Positions 10,679 to 21,124 of a DNA stretch of 64,000 bases are shown here, in pieces. This stretch comes from Garcia nutans. Its lineage: Eukaryota; Streptophyta; Magnoliopsida; Malpighiales; Euphorbiaceae. Within the stretch, counting starts at the first letter, position 1; the number at the start of each line of letters is the position of its first letter. The notes beneath the pieces are model-generated. The model worked only from the letters and a program-made list of their open reading frames with translations, searched no databases and was not told where the DNA came from. The translations under genes were made by a program, and so were the position numbers. The stretch spans positions 10,857,915 to 10,921,914 of the forward strand of contig CANTUV010000022.1 of assembly GCA_947685225.1 (NCBI GenBank), read 5' to 3'.

Positions 10679-13608
10679 ACAATTATAAAAAGAAAATTAC
10701 ACCATTCACTATTTTTATAATTTTTTTATTTTTAGTAGGAGTATTTTAGTCATTTTATAATAAATTTATAAAAAATTATGCAAACTCATAAACTCATAAT
10801 AGATCCATAATAAACTCACAATAAATCACATAATAAACTCATAATAAATTATACAAATATGATATTTTTGTAAACTAATTATAAATTCTTGTAAATCTAA
10901 ACATATTTTGAAAATATGGTAAATTTATTTTTTCATTTTTTAGCATTATTATCAAAACCCTAATTATAAATGCTATAATTCGAATTTCCTTTTTGAAAAT
11001 GTATTTTTGAGAATGGTAAATGCATAAATAAATTTGGGTTCAAGAAATTGATTATTGTTTCCTTTTTTATACTTTATATCATTTTAATTTAACTAGTAAA
11101 TTTTATTTCTTTTCATCCATGGATGTAGACTTATGCTAAATCATATAACTTTGTTACTTTCTCTATTTTCTTCTATTATTTTTATAGTTGCATATTTCAT
11201 ATTATTTCAAATTAAATTTTAAATTGATTATATCATAATAAATATAATGACATTTTTCGTAATAAACATAATAAATATACTCTTTATCATATAATAAATA
11301 CGCTTAAATTTATTCATTTGATAAATTAAATGCTTCCTAAATAATAAGGATGCTGAAAAATTGAGAAAAAAATAAAATATTTATAGAAATATGATTTTTT
11401 TTAAGTCCAAAAATGAAAAATATGAAAATTCATTGAAAATATTGGAAAGATTAGGGGCCATGGCCATCTCAAGCCCCCTTTAAAGTTGTCCATATTTTGA
11501 ATAAGAGTAACTAATGTTGGAGATATAAATGTAAAATGATTTTTTTGAATATTAGTCTCTTGAATGAAACTATAGTGAATAGTTTATGTCCAAATTTACT
11601 TTTTAAAATTTTTTGTTAATCCATGAGGAAATTTTTGTTAATATGATCGATCCCTACTTGGTCCTGAGATTTAGGTAACTCTAATCAATTTAAGTTTAAT
11701 TTCTCACTACTATTAAATATTAAAAAAATAAGAATAGATTTTTCTTTGTTTTCCTATGTATATAAATATATATTAATTGTTTCCTATGTATCACTACTAT
11801 TAAATATTAAAAAAATAAGAATAGATTTTTCTTTGTTTTCCTATGTATATAAATATATATTAATTGTTTATATATAATTTTTTATTGTCTATATATAATT
11901 TTTTTTTACACATTCATAATTTTTTATCTTTTTTTGGTTGCAATTTAGGATGGGTTGTTCTGGACTTATCCTAGGACCGGTACTGCCCTCTTAGACTATG
12001 GAATTATATACAAATACAATGATGTAATGTGTAGAATTTAATTAGTTGGCTTATAAGTCATATATTATGCTTGATTTAGGCCTTTAATGATAGATTGCCA
12101 ACCTTGACAATGAGTTGTGTATAATTTGTAATTTTGCAAGCCCTTGATCCACTTCATAAATGTTGGCACAATAATTTATAATTGTGAATTGTTGTCTATA
12201 GTTCAATTTTCAAATGCAATAATATAAACAATTACTAAAATCATTTTGACTTAAAAATACAATACTTTCTAACTTGTAGGCCATTAAATATGACATTAAT
12301 GCTTTGTTTATTTTATAATTTTTTATAGTTTTATAAGTTATGGTATAATTTAATTTATTATTTATTTTAATTTTAATTTTTATAATATAATTTTTTACGA
12401 CAATATTATGAATTTTTTTAAAATTATGAATTTTAATACAACTTTCAAACCACTAATCAAGTTTTAATATATTCTTTATTTTCTCTAATCTATTAAAATA
12501 TTATAAAATATCATCAAATAAATAAAATTGTATTATTTAATCATATTACATTGTATAATTCTATTAAATATGATAAACAATCTTATTAAATATGATAAAC
12601 CGCAAATTATTGTTCTGCACTATATAATATCACATCATATCATATATTACTAAGTAATAATTTGTAATATGAGTTTATTCTTATGGGAAAAAGGACACGA
12701 TTTATTATGTATCAATGAATATTGAAGTTATTTTGGAGCTCTTTTAACAGTCAATTTTTTTTAAAAATAAAACTAAAGAAAAAACTTATGCAATAAAAAG
12801 AATAAAAGTACAGAAAACTTAAGATTAAGTTGTTTAAATGATGTTAAAATAATAAATAATTCAAATTTTTAAAAGAAAAAATCGAAAAAAAATAAAGATA
12901 GTAATTAATTGCTGCAATTAGGCAGGAAAAGTATAAGAAATGGGTTAAGATTAGACATGCAGTTTAAAGTTGGGTGGGTTCCGTAGGTGAGTTGGGTAAG
13001 ACAAAATGCAATTAATGCTACTTAACAAGTTTAGAGGTTATTAAATACTCTGCCGTTTAAACCATAGCCACCGCCATGGCCACGGCATTTTTTCCGAGTT
13101 GAGTGAATTTGAGAAGTGGAGCTTACGTTAATAATTAATGATAAAACTAATATATACATGCTAACAAATAATTAGTCATTCTAAATTTTAAATAAAAAAT
13201 AAAAAAAATAAAAAAACAACTAATAAACTTTTTTACGTTAAGAGTATAAATGATTTTTCAGTTAGTTTGTACTCATTTTGTACAATTAAGTTTGTACAAA
13301 TAATAGCACCATAAATTTTATAAAAATTATATTATAATTTATTGAAATAATATTTTTCATCTTTTACCCTGCTTATTCTTTCATTAATTAATAAAGATAA
13401 TATTAAAATTTTTTAATTAATACTCTCTTAAATTTTTAAAAATGGCCTTTAAAATGAAATAAATATTTTTTATTATATGACACTTGAAATAAAACGAAAA
13501 GAGCACTAAATTTTTATTTTTATTTTTGAGAAATACTATACAACACAATCACATAAAAAATAGTATATGAACATATCCTCAATAAAACTATGCTAATTTT
13601 ATTATAGC
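10678..13608. other. AT-rich intergenic DNA
   Basis: No supportable gene. Around 10780-10860 there are many short copies of ataaactcataat, and a similar cluster occurs at 23280-23380, so both may be relics of one repeat family. A tandem duplication is listed separately. GC-richer text near 13050-13100 does not form an ORF. Confidence 0.6.
11704..11869. repeat. 87-bp tandem duplication
   Basis: The block starting tcactactattaaat at 11704 is repeated from 11791, identical over about 79 bases up to tattaattgttt. The lack of differences indicates a recent event. Confidence 0.9.
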
Positions 13609-13616
13609 ATGCTAAC

Positions 13617-14157
13617 TAGAGTTAACAATGAAACAAAAAATCTCTATTTTCTATAGGAATTTGTTTCGAATAAGGTTGAAATTTTCAAAATTTTTCTTTC
13701 ACGAGGATAGAGAAAGAGAAAATTTTCTTTTCGTTACGCAGGACAGGATGAGGATCCTAGGTACTCGATAAAATATACATATTATACACTTATATAATAT
13801 ACATACTGTATATATATTATATACATATAATGACCATTGATATAAATACTATGTATTATATTATATTATATATATTGAATTTTAATATTTGCATATATGA
13901 AATAAATTTAATTTGATATATTTATAATATTGTATTATTATCTTATTAAGTGTACAATTATAATAAATTATTATTTTTTATATTATTAAATTTTAATTTT
14001 AAAAAAATAATAAAAAAAAGTAAATTCTCCATGAGAATTTTCAATCGGCAAATTTGCCTGTTTATGAGATAGGGGCCGGGATAGGAATTTTCTCCTATCG
14101 CAGGGATTAGGATGGGAATTGTCCCACCGCTCCTGTCTCATCTCGTTACCATCCTTA
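13617..14157. mobile_element. hAT-type MITE
   Basis: Left end TAGAGTTAACAATGAAAC and right end complement TAAGGATGGTAACGAGAT are diverged inverted repeats of the TAGGGATGGCAACG class seen in plant hAT MITEs. The flanks are atgctaac (13609-13616) and atactaag (14158-14165), which agree at 6 of 8 positions, as expected for an old 8-bp hAT target duplication. It is 541 bp long with no coding capacity. The inner arms (ctctattttctataggaat / attcctatcccgg) also pair loosely. Confidence 0.65.
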
Positions 14158-14488
14158 ATACTAAGTAATATATTATTTAAATATACATATGCTCTTTTTT
14201 ATATATGAGAGATTCTTATTTGTTATTTTCTTAGATTCTTATTCGTTATTTTCTTTGTGTTATATGTTTTTTTTAGTTTGCCTCAAAATAATTTTTAGAT
14301 TAACATAAATCTAAAATTTATTGTTTGTTTTTTTAGTGTTATTTTTTTGTTTACAATTTGTTTTTAATATAAATTTTTAGATCAATATACAAATATATTT
14401 TTTTTTTGTTACAAAGAATAGCTAAAACTAGAAAATTAAACCACGATGCTTCTCATATACTTAACTCCATAAAGATTATGCAGCAGGC

Positions 14489-14985
14489 CAGTGGCGGAAC
14501 CATGTTTTTGCTTACAGGAGTCAGCATACAGAGGCAATCTGGTGAAAAAAGAGTGGCCGATGGTACCTTTGGTGGAGTTGTAGCTTGTCTGGCTAGGGGT
14601 GGGGTGGGGGCTGCTGGGGAGAGGGAGGCAGGCACACAGCCCTATTAATTTTTTTTAAATCAATCTCTGAAGAAATGACGTCATTTTGCCAGAGACATAT
14701 TTATTTTTTTAATTTAGCCATTATCGAATGATGTTGATTCGATAGGGGCTAAATTAAAAAAATAAATGTGTCTCTGGCGAAACGACGTCGTTTTGCCAAG
14801 GACCAATTTAAAAAAAATAAATTTTATTTGCAGCGAGGGTTCTTCAACCCCTCGCTGCATGCGCCTGTGCAAACTCAACCCCCATCAATGGAGGCTGAGT
14901 TTTGAACTACCAATGACCTCTCCTTCTAGCTATCAGTGAGGAGGATTGTGTAACCGCACACAACCCTATGGTAATTTTGCCACTG
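14489..14985. mobile_element. Nonautonomous element with CAGTGGC ends
   Basis: Left end CAGTGGCGGAACCATG and right end gtaattttgCCACTG share the terminal CAGTGGC, a terminus common to many small plant DNA elements that begin cagtggcggagcc. No target duplication is evident. The 497-bp interior holds a strong hairpin (14648-14820) and a second small palindrome near 14831-14857 built on cagcgaggg / cccctcgctg. Confidence 0.5.
14648..14820. repeat. Long inverted repeat (hairpin)
   Basis: Arms of about 80 bp (14648-14729 and 14737-14820) pair with few mismatches around a 7-base loop, gatgttg. The inner part includes tcgaat / attcga and the central part gccagagaca / tgtctctggc, each arm also carrying a gacgtc palindrome. 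Confidence 0.85.
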
Positions 14986-16051
14986 CAATAGTCAGTGTTT
15001 AAATTTTTATTATAAAATATTATTTTTTATTTGAAGATTATATAGTCTCTTTAAATATAAGTCTATCTTTCTAGAATAGAGATTGTTTATTCTTCTTTAA
15101 TAGATGAATCATTTTCATATGAAAACTAATTTAATATTTTTTTGTAAATAATAGATGAAATAAGTGTCCCATTAAAAATTAAATTACTTGTGACATATTA
15201 TCATTATTAATATTATTTACTCTTTGCATCAAAAGTTCAAAAAAAATTAATAATTTCATTAATTATGTACATTTTATATACTTTAAAAATTATATAATTT
15301 TATTTATATCTTATAAAATTTTTTTATTTATTAATAAAAATTTATTTTGCATTAAAAAAAATACTCTAACGTTTCCGTAAGTCTTCTTAGTCTATTCAAT
15401 GATTTAACTCTTTATTTTTTTTTTCCTTATAAGAGCTTCAACTAAATTAAAATTTTCATATAAAAATTTATTATCCATAACGTACACAATTATTATTTTT
15501 TAAATTTCAAATACAAATCATAGCTTCTCTTATAATGGCAATCCTTATTCCTTAGCAACCCAAAAAAAAAATCTTCATTAGAACACCTATATTTTCAATA
15601 CATCAATTTTTTTACTTATAAAAAAAATAAAAATTTCATAGTAATTTCAAATAGAAATAAAAATTACATAGAATTTAATTGTGGAGCATATAAGTTATAT
15701 CAACGTTACAAATTAAATTCAAATCTAATAGAAAATAAATAATATAATTACAAATTCAACAAATCTGAAAATTTAACATATAAGTTCCCAAATATTTTTA
15801 AAACTGTGTTTATTAAACATTTTTAAATTAATGATTAAGATTTTAGTTATCAAATGTGGCTTTAAACAAGCCGTAGTGACCTATATGAGGAACATTAACA
15901 AATAAAGAGTTTTGTATAAAAATATTTTAAAAAGTAAAATATTATTTTTTAAAATTTAATTTTTGACTTTTAATTTCAAAATATTTTTGTTTTCAATTTA
16001 AAACAGTTGACATTTAAAAATATACATTTATTATATTATGAAAACAAATAT
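14986..16051. other. AT-rich intergenic DNA
   Basis: Nothing beyond short A/T-rich runs was recognised. Confidence 0.6.
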
Positions 16052-17334
16052 TGTAATATCCTTATACCCTAATTACATATAGTACACATTTATCATATCA
16101 TAACTTTTTCACATTTCAATTCTCATTATGTTTTTTTACATATCATCATCAATTTGGTTTTTTTCCATGATAATCAATATTACAAACACTTTTTTATCAT
16201 AACTAAGTTCCATGCATGTGTACTAAAAAAAATCTATGTCCAACACATGATACATGCCCATGGACATAGCATTCTCCAGGCCACGTCCGTGGCCTTGAAA
16301 ATGCTAGTGCCAGATGAAGAAATCAAACCCACGACTTTGGCTTTTCAATGCTACGCCTATGGCTTTCAATTCGACACTGTCACTCCACAATCTCACACAA
16401 ACAGATTCAATTCAAGGCCTACAGTCATACCCCTCCACAAGACCTCGCTCGTGGGTCACTAAATCACAAATATTCAACTCAAAATAATGCAACCACAAGA
16501 AAAGACATTATCAAAATATATACTAATCTTTTTAAGCTCAAAATGAAAGGATAAGCCCCTTTCCAAGCTTAAATCCAAATCTTTCCACTTCTCCAAAGTG
16601 GTCTTTTCCTCTCAAATTTGCACAATCACTTCACTTCACTCTCAACCAAATTATAAGTTTAGATATAGTATTAGAAATTCATATTAATATATTTTAATTG
16701 ATTGAACTACGCCTAAACCCAAAATTAGCCATAACCCTTGCTAAAGCCCTAATTTCCACCTCACTTCTCCAAACCCTAACCAAACTCTTTTACATCAATA
16801 GTCTAAGTTTAAAATTATCACTTTTATATCAAATTCACCTCATTTCATTTCATTTAAATAATTATCTAATACTTCATTAAAATTCTATTTAAAAGAAACT
16901 GGTTAAAAGTCAAAGAAAACTTACCTAGCACTTCAATTACCACCAAAGCTATCATCAATCCTTGTAGACCTTGTTAAAATTTTAGTGTATGGGAGAGTTA
17001 AAACTCACTCTCTTGCTTTCTATGGAGGTCGGCCCAAGAGGAAGAAGAAAGAAAAGTATGATCAACAAATTTTAGAATTCTTTGACTTTTAATATCTTTC
17101 ACCATAAAAACATATATATAACTTATTTATTTATTACTTAGATTTTTATTATAAATATTATTATTTTATATTTTTTAACTTTTCTACTTTTGATTTTTTA
17201 CCTCTTTATTTTTACATTTAGCAAATTATATGTTATATATATCATTTATATTTCAAACATCTTCCTCATCTCAACCTCTCTTAACCCTTCCAATTAACAT
17301 GTTTAATTATGTTTATCAAAGTTAGGACGTTACA
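16052..17334 (-). mobile_element. Third Gypsy-family solo LTR, shorter
   Basis: The block starts TGTAATATCC and ends GGACGTTACA. Flanks aatat (16047-16051) and catat (17335-17339) agree at 4 of 5 bases, consistent with an aged 5-bp duplication. The layout parallels the LTR at 3293: a GGCC-palindrome part (ggccacgtccgtggcc near 16280), a CTTACC donor-like site (minus strand GGTAAG near 16920), then a ctctcttgctttctatggag-like leader part. It has no coding content. Total 1283 bp, so it is either an internally deleted member or a shorter subfamily. Confidence 0.7.
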
Positions 17335-17458
17335 CATATAATACATTTTCAGTTAAATTTTATAAATTAATATTTTTAAAATTTCTTAAAAATTTAAAAT
17401 ATTTTGAAAAAAAAGAGAGATCTTGTAATTTATTCTGAAACAAATTTCACTGTAATTT

Positions 17459-17830
17459 CACTACAACAAAACAATGATATAGAGGCATTTCTTTTTTCAT
17501 ATAAAACTGCCTCTGTAATATTTAACAACGATTTTTCTAGCCATTTCATATGCACTGCGATATATTCTGTCTGTGCAATTATTTCGACCGAGTATGAAGG
17601 ACACTGGGATGAGTTTTGTATAAGATCGATTATGTAGAGGCGGTTTAAACCCCCTCTACTTAGCAAATTCACCTATAGAAGCGATATAGTAGTTGTAGGA
17701 TTAACGTTGTAGGGGCTATTTTAACCGCCTCTACAAAACCGCCCCTACATTTTTTATTTAGGATTTTTATAGCAATGGTTTTGTAAGAACGGTTAAAACC
17801 ACTCATGTAATATTTATTTTGACTACTGAA
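17459..17830 (+). mobile_element. CACTA transposon terminus with subterminal repeats
   Basis: CACTACAACAAAACAATG at 17459 matches the CACTA superfamily terminal repeat. It is followed by several short copies of gaggcggttt / aaaccgcctc (about 17636, 17725, 17740, 17800), the subterminal binding-site arrays typical of CACTA elements. No matching right end (TTTTGTTGTAGTG) was found in the following 8 kb, so the element is truncated or the other end has decayed. Confidence 0.65.
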
Positions 17831-18036
17831 TATGAATAATATTTATACTATAAACATAATATGATTATGATAAAAATATATATTTTTTTATAAATGAAAT
17901 TTTCATTGTAGTTTTCATATATTTAAGCAACTAATTGAATAAATTTAATAATAAACAAATGTATTGATACCATAAAACAATATAATTACAATATTCCAAA
18001 ATAACAAAAAACCCCAACAATGTATTATTAATTTCC

Positions 18037-18330
18037 ACCATAATTACTACTAGCATAACTTGAATATGAAGAGTTGTTTGCTGTTATACACCGGCTCCCT
18101 TTGACTACATATTCACTGCTACCAGCATCACAAGGCTGTTGAAGTTACAACCAACTTTAAAAAGCAATAATTAATTTAAAGAGCCTGAAAAACCACTTCT
18201 TTTGCAAAATTAAGTGGCAGACAACTTAAATGAAGCATATAGTTTGCAAACACTGCATAATCATGTGAAAATAAATTTACCGCACTAGAAACATCCTTAG
18301 GAGAAACATAAGTTTCCAAAATAGGAATCT
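18037..18330 (-). pseudogene. Unidentified exon-like coding segments
   Basis: On the minus strand a frame near 18330-18185 reads VQIPILETYVSPKDVSSA, then VNLFSHDYAVFANYMLHL, then SCLPLNFAKEVVF before a stop. A second piece at about 18140-18037 reads DAGSSEYVVKGSRC and continues to a stop. Composition and codon flow look like real protein, and the pieces could be two exons joined by an intron at about 18180-18140. I do not recognise the family. It lies just inside a CACTA terminus, so it could be part of that element's transposase region or a captured host fragment. Confidence 0.35.
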
Positions 18331-18822
18331 GAACTCAGTCCACGGTACGTGATTTTAGTTTTGTACAATAGAGTGAATTTATTCTCTTGAACGGGTAATA
18401 ATGTTTAGAGAGGAAGATCTGTTTGCCTTGACTGTTGAATTGTTTTCTGTGCAGAGAATGCAACGAAGCTTCGTAATAAGTGTAATGTTCCCTATCAAAG
18501 ACTTAACCTCAGGCCACAAGCAGAAAGTAAAATCAGATTACCTCGGGAATGGACTTACTAATCTCACCCTTTCAGAAAGTGATATTATGAATGATGAAGT
18601 GGTGCCAGCAGCAGCTTTTTGTTCATTTTGTTGGGCTGAATGAACCCAGTAAATGGAATGAATCATGGAGGGATTTCAGGGACTACTTTTTGGGTTTTTG
18701 GTTTAAGACTCAAATAAGAATGAGAAGAAGATTAACATCAGCAATGTAAATTTACTAAAAATTTCACTTCTTGTATGTTCACCATTATCGTTATCAAAAA
18801 TGCATTTGGTGCGAGTTTTAAT

Positions 18823-20023
18823 GGGATAATAAATTACGGAAGAAGTCTCAAAAAATTATTAAAATATAAAACTTCTTTTAAATATTACTATATTACAGAA
18901 GTCAAATGACATGATCCTTTATATTTTTTTAATCATTTTTGTACTAAACTGTAACTCTTATATTTTTTTAATCATTTTTGTACGAAGCCACAATTTAAAA
19001 TTACAGTTTGGTGCAATAATTTTTTTAAAAAATATTATATCACCAAACGGCAACTCAAAAATTATAATTTTGTATAATTTTTTTTTAAAATTTTTATAAC
19101 AAACCGCAACTCAAAATTGCAGTTCAATGTCTAGCTGATGAAATTCCGGATATTAATTAAAAACTATTATATAGCATCAAACCTAAAAATACCACTATAT
19201 TATAGTATTATTTTAGGGATAAAATTTGAGTGTTTGATAATGAGTGATATAAATTATTTTTTTAGGAGATAATTAAAATTTTTTATTTTTAGGCGATATA
19301 AATTAACTTTTTAGGAGAAAATTAAATTTTTTTATTTTTAGGTCAAGAAATTTAATTTTTAAACTAATTTATTAGTATTTTAGATAAAAATTAGAATTCT
19401 CTGCTAATTAGGGTTAAAATTTTAATTTTTTATATATTAAAGTAAAATTAGATTTTATATAAAATTTTTATGATAATCAGATAATTTATGTTAATTAGGA
19501 TTGAAATTTTAAACTTTTAATTAGATCAGTGGTATTTTATATAAAAGTTTAATTTTTTGATAATTAGATAAAATTTTATTTTTTTAATTAATATATTGGT
19601 ATTTTTAAATTTGGTACTATATATCTAGAGTCTAATTAATATAGTGATTTATATTTGATGTTATATAGTGATTTATATTTGATGTTATATAGTAATTTTT
19701 AATTAATATCAGAAATCTCATCAGCAAAATACTAAATCGCAACTCAAAATTGCAGTTTGATGCTATATATAATTTTTTAAAAAAATTATATCAAATTGCA
19801 ACTGCAATTTTAAATTGCGGTTTGATGATATAATATTTTTTAAAAATTTTTGCATCAAATCACAATTCAAAGCTGCAATTTAATACAAAAATAATTAAAA
19901 AATAATGGATAAAACTGAAAGTGTAATTTTCAATTTGACTTTTGACCCGCAATATAATAATATTTTTAAAAAAATCACATTTCAGTAATTTTTTATGACT
20001 TTCCATAATTTAATAATTATCCC
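18823..20023. mobile_element. MULE-type element with long inverted repeats
   Basis: The element begins GGGATAATAAATTACGG and ends CCATAATTTAATAATTATCCC. It is flanked by a perfect 10-bp repeat gagttttaat (18813-18822 and 20024-20033). Inverted arms of about 360 bp pair with gaps: ggaagaagtctcaaaaaatt with its complement near 20005, and gctgatgaaattccggatat at about 19134 with its complement near 19724. Long inverted ends starting with G and a 9-11 bp duplication fit Mutator-like elements. No transposase is encoded. The arms contain repeated gcaactcaaaattgcagttt units, and the centre has three tandem copies of a 24-bp unit (gtgatttatatttgatgtta) near 19640-19690. Confidence 0.75.
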
Positions 20024-20806
20024 GAGTTTTAATTGTAGTCTTCCAGTACATCTCATCTCAATGTCCTAATGGCCATCAAGTAATAAAACAACGAATGTAG
20101 CAAATAGAGTTTTCAAAGCAATCACTTTTCTTACATAATTTCTACCATTTAGTGAACGATATCCCATCGGCAATTGGAGTTTTCAAAGCATTCAAATGCT
20201 GTTTTGAACCATGTGCTTGTCCTACATCCATGAAATTTAACTTATGCTTGTAAAAAGTAATTAAGTTGAGCCGCATTTGCTTAATTAAAACTTCGGATTA
20301 TGATTAATTAAGGGAACAAAGGTGAGATTAACAAGTTTGGGGAGGTGTTCATATATATATATATATATATATCTTGGAAGCGAAGTATCTTGCGCTTGAA
20401 ATATGGGAAGTGAACATCACATGCATTACTTGGATTGATTTTCTTTACAAAGAAGCTGGCTTTAAGGTGGGCCTGGGCGAGCGCTTCTTTTGTAGAATTG
20501 TTCAACTATAAAGTGTCCTTTCAAGATATTTTTCTTTTTCTCCATTTCTCTAAATATAAAATTCTTTTCGTTTAGCGGAAGAGGCGTTGCATTCCCACCG
20601 TGGTCTGGGCCGTCTGGCCTTAAGCTGTACGGCAAGCACGCTCTCTGTTTTTATTTCCGGCTAAGGTGTTTGTTAGTGCGACTCCGTGGAGTCACGTGGT
20701 GCGATTATAAACTTGAGAGGAAGAGCAGTTGCAATCTTAAATCATTTGTATTTCCATTTGAATTTTGCTCACAATCTTATAAAGTGGAGATACTTGGAAT
20801 TTTCAG
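20024..20806. other. Intergenic; possible former 5' region of the ADH relic
   Basis: A (TA)n run lies at about 20350-20372. The segment 20580-20700 is less AT-rich and could derive from the first exon or promoter of the alcohol dehydrogenase pseudogene, but no first exon could be read. Confidence 0.4.
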
Positions 20807-21124
20807 CTGCTATATGTCGGGGAAGTGGAGAGCCAATGGTGTTGGAAGAGATTCAAGTAGGCCCTCCAAAATCATCAGAAATCCGGGTTAAGATGTTGTA
20901 TGCTACTTTATGCAAGAGTTGCTACTTCTTTCAGTCTCATTGTCCTCTAGTACTCGGACATGAAGGTGTTGGATAAATTTGATAATAGATTTCTAAATGC
21001 ATAAACAGACTAAATTTTCATACTTACATAGTGAGATGTTAATTTCAGAGTGGTAGAGAGCGTTGGTGAAGAAGTGAAAGATGTGAAAGTAATACCAAAA
21101 TTGATCAAATCATTTGGAGTTTAA
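20807..21124 (+). pseudogene. Alcohol dehydrogenase-like pseudogene fragment
   Basis: After a splice-acceptor-like ttttcag the frame reads AAICRGSGEPMVLEEIQVGP, then SSEIRVKMLYATLCKS, then PLVLGHEGVG. This is the N-terminal GroES-like half of a zinc-dependent alcohol dehydrogenase of the plant ADH-like group. About ten codons are missing after LC, where functional proteins have H-T-D following the catalytic Cys. The next exon follows an acceptor at 21047-21048 and reads VVESVGEEVKDVK. The intron donor between them is GA (20973-20974) instead of GT. The rest of the enzyme, including the NAD-binding domain, is absent. Confidence 0.85.

Noticed and set aside
14406..14648. 80-codon ORF with Gly/Ala-rich end
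   Set aside because: It spans the left edge of a nonautonomous element and has no protein-like conservation pattern.
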